Below, piece after piece: positions 33,717-42,220 of a stretch of DNA of 64,000 nt. The first letter of the stretch is position 1. Each line of letters starts with the position of its first letter. The position numbers and the translations under genes are program-made. Origin of the DNA: Reyranella massiliensis 521 (GTDB lineage: Bacteria > Pseudomonadota > Alphaproteobacteria > Reyranellales > Reyranellaceae); NCBI RefSeq assembly GCF_000312425.1, contig NZ_HE997181.1:3906320-3970319 (forward strand), read 5' to 3'. Below the pieces are notes generated by a model. That model was given only the letters and a program-made list of their open reading frames with translations. It ran no database searches and was not told the origin of the DNA.

Positions 33717-34694
33717 ATGGTCAAGCCGATCCGTCGAAGCATCGTCACGGGCCTCCTCGCTGCACCGTTCGTCGCGGCGCACGCTCGGGCGCAAGAATTT
33801 CCCGACCGTCCGCTGCGTTTCATCGTCGGCTTCCCACCGGGTGGCCCGAACGATCTGCTCGCCCGCCTCATCGCGCCGGGCATCGGCGAGCGGCTGGGTC
33901 GGTCGATTGTCGTAGAAAACAAGGCCGGCGCGAACGGCGAGATCGCCGCCAGCTTCACCGCCAAGAGCGCGCCGGACGGCGGCATCTTCATGCTGGCCTC
34001 GAACGGCTCGACAACCGTAGCGCCGGCGCTCAACCGCAACATGCCCTACGACGTGCGGACGGACTTTGCCGCCGTCGCGCCGGTCGGGATCAACCCCATG
34101 CTGCTGGTGACGCGGCCCGATCTTCCCGCCAGAAACGTCACGGAGCTGCTGGCTCTGGCCCGTGCCCAGCCGGGCAAGCTGAACGGTGCGTCGGCCGGTG
34201 CCGGCGGCGCCACCCATCTGGCCCTGGAGCTCTTCAAGGCGATGGGCAAGCTCGACATCGTGCATGTTCCCTACAAGGGCGGCGGCCCGGCGATGGCGGA
34301 CCTGATGGCAAACCTCGTCGACATCTATTTCGGCGGCCTATCGACCGCCCTGCCCCATGCCAGGTCCGGCAAGATGCGCGCCCTCGGCCAGACCAGCCTC
34401 GCGCGCTCGGCGGCAGCGGCCGACATTCCGACGATCGCGGAGTCCGGCCTGCCCGGCTACGAAGCCGCGATTTCCTACGGGATCTTCTTGCCGCCCGGCG
34501 CATCGAAAGCCCTGGTCGAGCGCCTGCACGCTGCCGTCGATGCAACGGTCCGCTCGCCAGATATCCTTCGGAAGTTCGTCGATCTTGGGGCCGACCCCCA
34601 GTTCGGATCGCCCGCGGAGTTCGCCGCTTACGTGGCGGACGATTTCGCCAAATGGGCCCGCCTCGCGAAGGAGGCGGGCCTCAAGACCGAATAG
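33717..34694 (+). CDS. Bug/TctC-family solute-binding protein
   Basis: 325 residues with a signal peptide (RRSIVTGLLAAPFVAAHARA). The family motifs are RFIVGFPPGGPNDLLARLIA, NGASAGAGGATHLALELFKA and HVPYKGGGPAMADLMAN. It differs widely from its divergent neighbour, so the two are not a recent duplication and probably bind different carboxylates. The 43-base intergenic gap means shared or overlapping promoters. It ends one base before the convergent NIPSNAP gene. Confidence 0.92.
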   Translation: MVKPIRRSIVTGLLAAPFVAAHARAQEFPDRPLRFIVGFPPGGPNDLLARLIAPGIGERLGRSIVVENKAGANGEIAASFTAKSAPDGGIFMLASNGSTTVAPALNRNMPYDVRTDFAAVAPVGINPMLLVTRPDLPARNVTELLALARAQPGKLNGASAGAGGATHLALELFKAMGKLDIVHVPYKGGGPAMADLMANLVDIYFGGLSTALPHARSGKMRALGQTSLARSAAAADIPTIAESGLPGYEAAISYGIFLPPGASKALVERLHAAVDATVRSPDILRKFVDLGADPQFGSPAEFAAYVADDFAKWARLAKEAGLKTE

Positions 34695-35021
34695 TTATTT
34701 CACCGACGAGAAGGCGGTCGGCGACAGGAACTGATTGGAGACATTGGCGACAATGGCGCCGTCCTTCTCGGTCTCGGCACGCTTGGCCAGCCACTCGGGA
34801 TCGGCCGCGAAGGCGTTCCACTTCTTCTCGCGGTCGGCGAGCGATTCCCAGGCCAGCAGATAGTAGAGTTCCTGGTTCGATTCGCCGACCAGTGTCGTCC
34901 AGAAGCCGGCCTGCTTGATGCCGTGCTTGTCCCACAGCTTCAGCGTGATGGTGGCGAAGCGGTTGAGCAACGCCGGCAGGCGGCCCGGCACGCACTTGTA
35001 GACACGCAGTTCGTAGATCAT
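34695..35021 (-). CDS. NIPSNAP-family protein
   Basis: 108 residues with the family opening MIYELRVYKCVPGRLPALLN, a middle KHGIKQAGFWTTLVG and the strand YYLLAWESLADREKKWNAF. This ferredoxin-like (dimeric alpha-beta barrel) fold has no settled biochemical role. Bacterial members often sit in catabolic operons. It follows the metallo-hydrolase gene by 12 bases on the same strand, so the two are probably cotranscribed. GAGAAATG spacing gives the start. Confidence 0.9.
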   Translation of the reverse strand: MIYELRVYKCVPGRLPALLNRFATITLKLWDKHGIKQAGFWTTLVGESNQELYYLLAWESLADREKKWNAFAADPEWLAKRAETEKDGAIVANVSNQFLSPTAFSSVK

Positions 35022-35033
35022 TTCTCTCCCCTT

Positions 35034-35921
35034 CTAGAAAGCAGCGTCGAAGCGCGGCACGAAACCGTCGCCCTTGTGGTCGATGTGACAACTGAACGGC
35101 GCACCGAAATGGCACGGCATCAGGCGTGCGCCGCTGCCGGCACAATGTTCCAGCGCCTCGCGCCGGCTCTTGCGCGCCCCGGCGCTGTCGGCGCACGCGA
35201 AGCTGTTCCACTCGGGATGATAGACTTGCAGGGCGTGGTGCAGGATGTCGCCGCAGAATAGCGCCTTCTCTCCTTGCGACTCGAACTTGATGGCAATGGT
35301 GCCCGGCGTATGGCCCGGCGCCGGTTCGACAATCAGGTTCTCGTCGAGGTGTGCCGCGCCCTCCACCATCTGCGTGAGGCCAGCCTCGACGACCGGCAGG
35401 ACGGAATCGCGGAACGAGCCGGCATTGACCGGCCCGGTCTGTGGATCGTTATCGAGCTTCAGATAGTGGTCGTAGTCGGCACGGCTGAACACATACTTGG
35501 CGTTCTTGAACGTCGGCACCCAACGTCCGTTGTCGAGGCGCGTGTTCCAGCCGACATGATCGACATGGAGATGGGTGCACATCACCATGTCGACCTGATC
35601 GGGCTCGACGCCGACGGCCTTCAGCCGCTCGAGATACTTGGTCTCCATGAGATGCCACTTGGGCCGGTGCGGACGCGGCTTGTGATTGCCGACACAGGTG
35701 TCGATCAAGATGGTCTTGCCGCCGACCTTCAACAGCCAGCTATGGACACTGAGCTTCAACCATCCCGACGCTTCGTCGTAATGCGCCGGCAAGAGCCAGT
35801 CACGGTGACGCTGCACAACGGCGGGATCCCAGTCGGGAAAGAACGTCTTCGCGTCAAAATTCGGCTCGTAGCTTTCCTCGATGCGCACGGCCGTACCGGC
35901 GCCGAGCTTCACCTCGGTCAT
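35034..35921 (-). CDS. Metallo-beta-lactamase-fold hydrolase
   Basis: 295 residues. The zinc motif is H117-L-H119-V-D121-H122 within MVMCTHLHVDHVGWN. Further ligands are the His in EPAPGHTPGT, the Asp in LFCGDILHH and a final His (MPCHFGAPFSCHID). The layout is closest to the lactonase/alkylsulfatase-like cytosolic branch (AHL lactonase, pyridoxolactonase relatives), with an added helix-rich N-terminus. It probably hydrolyses a lactone or ester of a catabolic intermediate. Paired with the NIPSNAP gene downstream. Quorum quenching is possible but unproven. Confidence 0.88.
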   Translation of the reverse strand: MTEVKLGAGTAVRIEESYEPNFDAKTFFPDWDPAVVQRHRDWLLPAHYDEASGWLKLSVHSWLLKVGGKTILIDTCVGNHKPRPHRPKWHLMETKYLERLKAVGVEPDQVDMVMCTHLHVDHVGWNTRLDNGRWVPTFKNAKYVFSRADYDHYLKLDNDPQTGPVNAGSFRDSVLPVVEAGLTQMVEGAAHLDENLIVEPAPGHTPGTIAIKFESQGEKALFCGDILHHALQVYHPEWNSFACADSAGARKSRREALEHCAGSGARLMPCHFGAPFSCHIDHKGDGFVPRFDAAF

Positions 35922-36030
35922 GGTCCCTCCCCCTTTGACGCGAGCTTAGCGTTGCCGGACAGGCGCGGGAAAGGTGCGGATTTCGATTGTTAGAATGCCT
36001 GCCTGAAGTGGCAGGCGCGGAACGGCCGCC

Positions 36031-36339
36031 TTAAAACGGCAGCCGGGCCGCGTCGACGCGCTCGACGTGACGGTGCGCCAAGGTCGCAATCGCAGCACCG
36101 AGGATCGGACCGAGGACCGCAAGCCCAATGAAATGAACGCCGACAAACCACGGCTCGAAGATACCGGGCACAAGATGACCGACGGTCACGGCGAGAACGA
36201 AGAATAGAATGGCGAAACCCAGGCCACTCGCGACGCCGCCAAGGGCGACGAGAAGCGTCGAGGCCGTAAGAGAACGGCCAATCATAAAACTAAGCCCGAG
36301 GGCAGCTCCGGCCGCGACCAAAGCGGTAATCGTTTCCAT
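36031..36339 (-). CDS. Small three-helix membrane protein
   Basis: About 102 residues with three hydrophobic stretches (METITALVAAGAALGLSFMI, then a glycine-rich one, then PWFVGVHFIGLAVLGPIL) and a short basic tail. A GTG one codon upstream is an equal start candidate. No family can be assigned. It is a single gene between the metallo-hydrolase and the amidase. Confidence 0.6.
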   Translation of the reverse strand: METITALVAAGAALGLSFMIGRSLTASTLLVALGGVASGLGFAILFFVLAVTVGHLVPGIFEPWFVGVHFIGLAVLGPILGAAIATLAHRHVERVDAARLPF

Positions 36340-36440
36340 CACGCACTCTCCAATACGCTCTCGACTTGCGAGAAATCAGAGTCGACATTGCGTCGGCACC
36401 CGCAATTTGAAACATCCACTCACCGTCGAGAACCGACCAA

Positions 36441-37868
36441 ATGCGCATGTCTGAACGATCATTTGACTGGATTTCCGCAGCGGAGCTCTCAAAACTTTTC
36501 CAGCGGCGCGAGGCGTCGCCGGTCGAGGTCGTCGATGCAATGCTCATTCGTGCATCGAAACTGCAACCTCACCTCAATGCCTTCGTCATGATCGACGAGG
36601 CCGGCGCCAAAGCTGCTGCAGCCGCCTCGGAGGCGCGTTGGCAAAGGAATCAACCGCTTTCTCCTCTCGATGGCGTCCCTACGACGATCAAGGACACTAC
36701 CAACGTGAAGGGCTGGCCGACGCGCTACGGCTCGCACGCCACCGACGAAACGCCCGTGAACGAAAGCGCGCCAGTCGTCGAAAGATTGCAGTCGGCCGGC
36801 ATGATTTTGTTGGGGAAGAGCGCCACGCCGGAGTTCGGCTGGAAGGCGCTGACTGACTCGCCCCTGCAGGGCACGACCCGCAGCCCGTGGAATCTCAATC
36901 ATTCGCCGGGCGGGTCGTCGGGCGGCGCTTCGTCGCTCACGGCGGCCGGCATCAATCCTTTCAATCACGGTAACGACGGCGGCGGCTCGATCCGCATCCC
37001 CGCTGGCCATACTGGCCTGGTCGGCCTCAAGCCATCGTTCGGACGCATCCCGCAATATCCCGCCGATGCCCCCTTCGCCGACGTGATCAGCCAGGGCGTG
37101 CTGTCGCGCACCGTGCTCGACACGGCCATGGCGCTGAACATCACGGCAGGTCCGGATGCACGCGACTGGCGATCGCTGCCGGCCGAACCACGCGACTATA
37201 CGGTCGGTCTCGACGGCGGCGTGCGGGGCTGGAGGATCGGCCTCAGCCTCGACTTCGGCCATGTGAAGGCCGATCCCGAAGTGCGCGACCTCGTCGCCGC
37301 TGCAGCGAAGCGCTTCGAGGACCTCGGTGCCCATGTCGAGGATGTCGGTCCGTTGATCGACCCGTTGCAATTGTCGTTCGAGCCGCTGTGGATCGGCAGC
37401 TTCGCGACGCGCTTCCGCCAGATCCCGACGCAGCTCCATGGCAAGCTCGATCCGGGATTCCGCGCCGCCGCCGAAAAGGGGCTCGCCATCACGCTGGCCG
37501 TCTACGCCAAGAGCTACGAAGCCAAGAGCAAGCTGGCACGCGACCTCGCCCTCTGGCACCACCAGTACGATCTGCTGCTGGCGCCAGTAGCGCCGACGGC
37601 CGGACCGCCGGTCGACACGCTCTACAATTCGGATGCGTTTCCGCGCTGGACCAAGGGCGCACCCTACACCTTGCCGTGCAACCTCACCGGGCAACCTGCG
37701 GCGTCGATGCCGGCCGGCCTCACCAAGGCCGGTCTCCCGGTCGGCCTGCAGATCATCGGCGCACCGCGCGCCGATCATGTCGTCCTGCAGGCGATGCGTG
37801 CCTATGAAAGCGCGAGCGGCTGGACCTGGCCGCAGGCGAAGGTCGTGGAGACGCTGAAAGGACTTTAG
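36441..37868 (+). CDS. Amidase (amidase signature family)
   Basis: 475 residues with the complete catalytic triad: Lys84 in TTIKDTT, cis-Ser159 in the GGSSGG motif and nucleophile Ser183 in NDGGGSIRIP, 24 residues apart as in malonamidase and FAAH. Such enzymes hydrolyse amide bonds of small aliphatic or aromatic amides, carbamates or peptides. The Glu-Asp pair of GatA needed for tRNA-dependent transamidation is not evident, and no gatB or gatC is near, so a catabolic amidase is favoured. The gene stands alone, its stop touching the glyoxalase-fold pseudogene on the other strand. Confidence 0.93.
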   Translation: MRMSERSFDWISAAELSKLFQRREASPVEVVDAMLIRASKLQPHLNAFVMIDEAGAKAAAAASEARWQRNQPLSPLDGVPTTIKDTTNVKGWPTRYGSHATDETPVNESAPVVERLQSAGMILLGKSATPEFGWKALTDSPLQGTTRSPWNLNHSPGGSSGGASSLTAAGINPFNHGNDGGGSIRIPAGHTGLVGLKPSFGRIPQYPADAPFADVISQGVLSRTVLDTAMALNITAGPDARDWRSLPAEPRDYTVGLDGGVRGWRIGLSLDFGHVKADPEVRDLVAAAAKRFEDLGAHVEDVGPLIDPLQLSFEPLWIGSFATRFRQIPTQLHGKLDPGFRAAAEKGLAITLAVYAKSYEAKSKLARDLALWHHQYDLLLAPVAPTAGPPVDTLYNSDAFPRWTKGAPYTLPCNLTGQPAASMPAGLTKAGLPVGLQIIGAPRADHVVLQAMRAYESASGWTWPQAKVVETLKGL

Positions 37869-38100
37869 TTCGACGCGCGGGCGTAGGACGAGACTTCGAC
37901 CAGGTTGCCTTCCGGGTCGTGGCACTAGACGGACACGACCGTGCCAACGTACCTGAGCGGGGTTGTCGGACCTTCGACAACCTCCACGCCGCACGCCTCG
38001 AAATGGGCAATCGTTTCGGCCGGCGAATACGACGTCACGAAGTGCAGGTCGAGCGCGCCTTGCGTGGAAGTCACGAGGCGCGGGAAAGCTCCGACGGCCC
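37865..38100 (-). pseudogene. Broken glyoxalase-fold (VOC) gene remnant
   Basis: The minus strand reads the C-terminal half of a VOC protein: PRLVTSTQGALDLHFVTS, then HFEACGVEVVEGP, then TVVSV, a TAG at 37925-37927, and CHDPEGNLVEVSSYARASN. Intact relatives have a tyrosine or phenylalanine where the TAG stands. The N-terminal half is missing: upstream sequence belongs to the membrane protein gene at 38071, whose last codons overlap this remnant out of frame. Nonsense mutation plus 5' truncation make a functional product unlikely. Confidence 0.8.
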
Positions 38101-38583
38101 ACCTGGCCGGATGCTGCGCAAAGCGATCACCAGGACACGATAGCCGAGGAACCCGCCGCAGAGGGCGCTAACCGCGGCGATGTATGCCGGCTCGATAAAG
38201 ACCTCGCCGACCCATGCCGACGTGAAATCAATGGACATCGCCGCGACCAGTATCAGCGACGCCACGACACCATCAATCGTGCGCGGCAGCCAGACGAGTC
38301 CGGTCGCCTTGTCGGCACGCAACGGCAACGCCCAACCACGCCGGCGGCCGAGGAACGAGCCGACGACGAAAGCTGCGAGCCAGAGGACATCGTGAAAGAC
38401 GCTCGTTTCGAAGACGCTCGCCAGGAGCATGAGCGCAGCGATGATCGCGAAGCCACCCGGCAATGCCAGCCGCCCCAGAGTAGTCATGCCACCGCGCGAC
38501 TGGGATGCCGACATCCAGAGGCAGAGCAGAGCGAACAGGAGCGTAAGACCGTTCGCTAGACTGAGAGACGAAATCATCAGCAT
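38071..38583 (-). CDS. Predicted membrane protein (170 aa)
   Basis: 170 residues from the ATG at 38583 with about five hydrophobic segments (SLANGLTLLFALLCLWMSA, then GGFAIIAALMLLASVF, then VLWLAAFVVGSFLG, and two more). Short basic loops (GRRRGWALPLRADK) face the cytoplasm. The family is not recognised. The last dozen residues (RPGGPSELSRAS) are read from the same bases as the glyoxalase-fold remnant, which suggests the 3' end was altered by the deletion that truncated that gene. The frame is open much further upstream, but that part lacks coding character. Confidence 0.65.
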   Translation of the reverse strand: MLMISSLSLANGLTLLFALLCLWMSASQSRGGMTTLGRLALPGGFAIIAALMLLASVFETSVFHDVLWLAAFVVGSFLGRRRGWALPLRADKATGLVWLPRTIDGVVASLILVAAMSIDFTSAWVGEVFIEPAYIAAVSALCGGFLGYRVLVIALRSIRPGGPSELSRAS

Positions 38584-39044
38584 AGGAAACGCCACGGCAT
38601 CGAACGAGTAAAGTGTTGAGGTTGCACAAGGACTGTCGGCCTGTTCAGAGATTCTAAATTTCGGACTTGGTGAAGTCCCGATTGGGCATCGGCAGCGAAT
38701 ATAGAAAACGACGATTCTGCGAGACGGCGCGAGCACGATGCGACAGAAGCATCGCTGCCTTTCTTTGCCGTTGCACAGGAACTGCTCGAGTCGTCGAGCG
38801 CGGCGGCACAACGACGCGGGCCATCGCGGTTTGGTTGAACCGAAGGAACCGCCCACCGCTGCCGGAAGGAACAACGGCCGGCCGCGGCCGCAAGGTCGGG
38901 GGGGGGCAAGGTCGAGGGTGATGACCGGGCCGCCCTGCGCCTTTGACCGACCTGTCACGGGGCCCACGGGAAAGTGACTTTGGGTTGTGTCCGCGGCGAC
39001 GTGAGGATGGCCCTTCAGCAAGCAAGAAACCGGAGGAGAGAACG
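38584..39044. other. Non-coding stretch upstream of the secreted protein gene
   Basis: No gene is supported here, and the several overlapping frames have no coding bias. A run of nine G (38898-38906) is flanked by two copies of CAAGGTCG (38891-38898 and 38907-38914), a set-up prone to slippage. CGGAGGAG just before 39045 is the ribosome site of the next gene. Confidence 0.5.
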
Positions 39045-39719
39045 ATGACGCTTACCAGACAGGTAATGGCCGGAATTGCCGGAGCGACAATGATGCTGAC
39101 GGCGGCGGGTCATGCCCAACAGGCGCCGCCGCAATTTCCCGAGATGACCTTCTTCGTCACCAGCGTCGGCGGACCGCAGGGCGCCAACTATGGCGGCCTC
39201 GAGGGCGCCGATCGGCACTGCCAGACCCTGGCGGCCAAAGCCGGTGCCGGCGCCAAGATCTGGCGCGCCTATCTCAGCACGCAGGCGGTGGGCGGGGCGA
39301 CGGCGGTCGATGCCCGCGACCGCATCGGCAAAGGACCGTGGGTCAATCCCAGGGGTGTCCAGATCGCCGCCAGCGTCGACGACCTGCATTCACCTAACAA
39401 CAAGATCAGCGCCGAGACTGCCGTTGCCGAAACCGGCCGCCTGATCCCCAGCCGGCTCTACACCGTAAACCAGCACGATATCCTGACGGGCACGCAGGCC
39501 AATGGAACTGCTTTTGCGCCGGACAAGGACATGACGTGTGGCAACTGGACCAAGAGCGGCGAAGGCAGCGCCATGGTCGGTCATGTCGACCGCATGGGGC
39601 TGCGCGACGACGAGGCGTCGAAATCGTGGAACACCTCGCATCCGTCGCGGGGGTGCGACGCCGCTTCGCTGGTGGCCACTGGCGGCGCCGGCCTGCTCTA
39701 TTGCTTCGCTGCGAACTGA
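39045..39719 (+). CDS. Secreted lectin-like protein of unknown role
   Basis: 224 residues. The signal peptide (TRQVMAGIAGATMMLTAAG, cleaved near HAQ) is followed by a domain with MTFFVTSVGGPQGANYGGLE, an ADRHCQTLAAKAG helix, KIWRAYLST, and a C-terminal set MTCGNWTKSGEGSAMVG, WNTSHPSRGCD and LLYCFAAN. Four conserved Cys suggest two disulfides. The order resembles the endostatin/C-type-lectin-like fold that some rhizobial lectins carry, but this is weak inference. CGGAGGAG before the ATG fixes the start. Single gene. Confidence 0.75.
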   Translation: MTLTRQVMAGIAGATMMLTAAGHAQQAPPQFPEMTFFVTSVGGPQGANYGGLEGADRHCQTLAAKAGAGAKIWRAYLSTQAVGGATAVDARDRIGKGPWVNPRGVQIAASVDDLHSPNNKISAETAVAETGRLIPSRLYTVNQHDILTGTQANGTAFAPDKDMTCGNWTKSGEGSAMVGHVDRMGLRDDEASKSWNTSHPSRGCDAASLVATGGAGLLYCFAAN

Positions 39720-39853
39720 GCAAAGCACTTCGCCGGAAGCTTTCGGTCGCTCGCATCGACGTCGAGAATTTCCTCGGCGCCGGCGCCTTCTTCGTCGAGA
39801 AGGCGCCGCCTGCTTCCAAGGCGCTCGACGGCTTCCTGTGAGAGGAAGCGTCT
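39720..39853. other. Short gap with a possible gene tail
   Basis: A plus-strand frame reads VARIDVENFLGAGAFFVEK and ends at TGA 39839-39841. It looks protein-like but has no start of its own and no recognised family. It may be a remnant or chance. Confidence 0.25.
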
Positions 39854-40849
39854 CTAGGCGTCGATCTTGACGCCGGCGGTGGTGATCACCTTCCGCCACT
39901 TCTCGACTTCGTCGTTCAGAAACTTCGCCGTCTCCGCCGGCGTCGCGCCGACCGGAATCACAGCCTGCTCGGCCAGACGCTTGCGCAACGCTTCGTCCTT
40001 CACGGCCTTGGCGACTTCGGCGCCGAGCTTGTCGACGATGTCCTTCGGCGTCTTCGCCGGCGCCATGAACATCACCCAGCTCGAGGATTCGATCAGCGGA
40101 CCGCCCGACTCGACGATGGTGGGGACCTCTTCGGCACCCGGCACCCGCTCCTTCGACATCATGGCGAGCGCGCGGGCCTTGCCGGCGCGCACCTGGCTCA
40201 TGGTGCCGATCGGCACGTCGAGCAGGAGCTGCAGGTTGCCCGACATCAGATCGGCGAGCGCCGGCGCCGTGCCCTTGTAGGGTACGTGCACCATCTTGGT
40301 GCCCGTGACCTGCATGATCAGCTCGGTCGAGAGATGGGCTGCGGCACCCACGCCCGAGGAGCCGAACGAGATCTTGCCCGGGTTCTTCTTGGCGTACTCG
40401 ATCAGTTCGCCGACGTTCTTCACCGGCATGTCGTTGCTGACGAGGATCATGATAGGCGCGATGCCGACCAGCGACACCGGCGCGAAGCTCGCGACGGGAT
40501 CGAACTTCAGCTTGCCTTCGTAGAGCGTCTTGTTCGCGGCATGAGCGGCGATGACGGTCAGGAACGTGTAGCCATCGGGCGTGGCATTGGCGACCATTTC
40601 GGCGCCGATCAGCGAGTTGGCGCCCGGCTTGTTGTCGACCACGAAGGTCTGGCCGACGTTCATCTTCTCCAGGGTGAGGCGCGTCACCGAGTCCGTGAGG
40701 CCACCGGCCGTATAGGGGACGACCCAGCGGATCGGCTTGTTGGGCCATGCCTGCGCGCCGGCCTGACCCGGCATGAGCGCGGCGCCCGGCGCGAGAACGG
40801 CGGCGGCACTGCCAGCCAGAATGCTGCGACGATTGATTTTGGTATTCAC
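39854..40849 (-). CDS. Bug/TctC-family solute-binding protein
   Basis: 331 residues from a GTG at 40849 with GGGAGG four bases ahead. A Tat-like twin-arginine leader (NRRSILAGSAAAVLAPGAAL) is followed by the Bug pattern: RWVVPYTAGGLTDSVTRLTL, then ISFGSSGVGAAAHLSTELIM, then HVPYKGTAPALADLMSG. As with the other two Bug genes here, no TctA or TctB partner is present, so the receptor must share a distant transporter or act in signalling. Its ligand would be a carboxylate. Confidence 0.92.
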   Translation of the reverse strand: MNTKINRRSILAGSAAAVLAPGAALMPGQAGAQAWPNKPIRWVVPYTAGGLTDSVTRLTLEKMNVGQTFVVDNKPGANSLIGAEMVANATPDGYTFLTVIAAHAANKTLYEGKLKFDPVASFAPVSLVGIAPIMILVSNDMPVKNVGELIEYAKKNPGKISFGSSGVGAAAHLSTELIMQVTGTKMVHVPYKGTAPALADLMSGNLQLLLDVPIGTMSQVRAGKARALAMMSKERVPGAEEVPTIVESGGPLIESSSWVMFMAPAKTPKDIVDKLGAEVAKAVKDEALRKRLAEQAVIPVGATPAETAKFLNDEVEKWRKVITTAGVKIDA

Positions 40850-40935
40850 ACTTAACCTCCCACACTTGTCGGAAAGACACATGCCCGGCCCGGCCGCTCC
40901 ACTCAAGCGGCGAAAGCAAGGCAGCCTCTCTTTCG

Positions 40936-42219
40936 CTAAGCGGGCCTGGGGCTGAAGATCGCTACCGGCTGTACAACGCCACGAAGGGGATGGCGTCCAA
41001 GGTCGTCGAGCGGCCGATCGAGACGGGCAGCCACCGTCTCGGTGATCAGGATCGCACGGCCGAGCGACTTGCTGAGCGCCTCGACCCGGCTCGCCGCATT
41101 GACCGCACGGCCGATCACCGTGAAGTCGAGCCGCGCGGGGGCGCCGACATTGCCGAAGAACACTTCGCCATCATGCAAGGCGATCCCGGTCCGCAGCGGA
41201 TGCCAGCCCTCGATCGTGGCAATTTCCACCGGCGGCATGGCGTTCAGCCGCTCCAGGTCCGCACAAGCCTGCTCGGCGGCAGCAAGAGCGGCCTGTGCCG
41301 CCGCCTGCTCCGTCGCGAAGCTCGTAAAGGGAAAGACCGCCAGGAGTCCGTCGCCGATGAATTTCAGCACTTCGCCACCTTGGTCGAGCACCGCGCCGGC
41401 CAGGCATCCGAAGTAGGCGTTGAGCAGCGTGATCATGTCCGGGCCGGACAGTCGCTCCGACAGGTCGGTAAAGCCACGCAGGTCCGACACCCAGATGACC
41501 GAACGAATCGGCTCACCGGCACCGCGCTTGATGAGGCCATCGAGCACCCGACCGCCGGCAGCCGCGCCGAGATAGGTATCGAGCACGTTGCCCGCGATGC
41601 GCCGCTGGATCTGCCGCTCGACATGCAGGGCAAAGAGCTTCAGGACCTGCTGCAACGCGGCCAGTTGCGCGTCCGAAAAGCCCCCTTCGTGTGCCGTCGC
41701 GACCGTCGCGGCATTGTGATAGCGGCCGCCGGCGCGGAGCGGCAGTGCGAGATATTCGACGATCCCCTGTTTTGCCAGTTCCGCCATCAGTGGATGACGC
41801 GCCACGGCCTCGGGATCGGTAGTCCTGCCCTGGTAGGCTTGCCCCCGTTCGATGACGCCGAACAGCGGGTTGCGGCGGTAGGCATCGGATTGCAGCGCCT
41901 CTTCGCTGACCTTGACCTCGTCGCAGAAGCCGTCGGCGGCGTTCCAGTTCCAGGCGAAGCCATAGACCTGCGGATGCAGGGTCCCGACATGCAGGCTGGC
42001 CCGGTCGAGCGGCAGCCCCGCCGTCACCAGCCGCCACACGAGTTCTTCGAAGCACGGAAGGGTATCGTCCTCTGCTGCGGCATTGCCCAGCAGCCAGGCT
42101 TCGATGGCTTCGAAGCCCACGACCGAACCGACGCCTCCCCATCGCCGCGCGGAGCGGCGCAGCAGGGAGACGAAGGGCGGATAGGATCTCGGCGCGGGAT
42201 CGACAGGAAGAGTGGACAT
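40936..42219 (-). CDS. Soluble class III adenylate cyclase
   Basis: 427 residues without membrane helices. The N-terminal half (about 40-225) is an unassigned, probably GAF-like regulatory region with an HVGTLHPQVYGFAWNW stretch. The catalytic domain (about 245-425) has the first metal Asp in VSDLRGFTDLSERL, the second in LKFIGDGLLAVFP with its purine-selecting Lys, and LDFTVIGRAVNAASRVEAL with the partner Asp, Asn and Arg. This predicts active cAMP synthesis. The ATG at 42219 is one base from the stop of the SDR gene upstream, so the two are probably cotranscribed. Confidence 0.9.
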   Translation of the reverse strand: MSTLPVDPAPRSYPPFVSLLRRSARRWGGVGSVVGFEAIEAWLLGNAAAEDDTLPCFEELVWRLVTAGLPLDRASLHVGTLHPQVYGFAWNWNAADGFCDEVKVSEEALQSDAYRRNPLFGVIERGQAYQGRTTDPEAVARHPLMAELAKQGIVEYLALPLRAGGRYHNAATVATAHEGGFSDAQLAALQQVLKLFALHVERQIQRRIAGNVLDTYLGAAAGGRVLDGLIKRGAGEPIRSVIWVSDLRGFTDLSERLSGPDMITLLNAYFGCLAGAVLDQGGEVLKFIGDGLLAVFPFTSFATEQAAAQAALAAAEQACADLERLNAMPPVEIATIEGWHPLRTGIALHDGEVFFGNVGAPARLDFTVIGRAVNAASRVEALSKSLGRAILITETVAARLDRPLDDLGRHPLRGVVQPVAIFSPRPA

Positions 42220-42220
42220 T

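Noticed and set aside
38584..39021. N-terminal extension of the membrane protein frame
   Set aside because: It lacks hydrophobic pattern, start context and codon bias; the protein starts at 38583.
39720..39841. A short plus-strand frame tail as a gene
   Set aside because: No start codon with context and no recognisable family; kept as a gap note.
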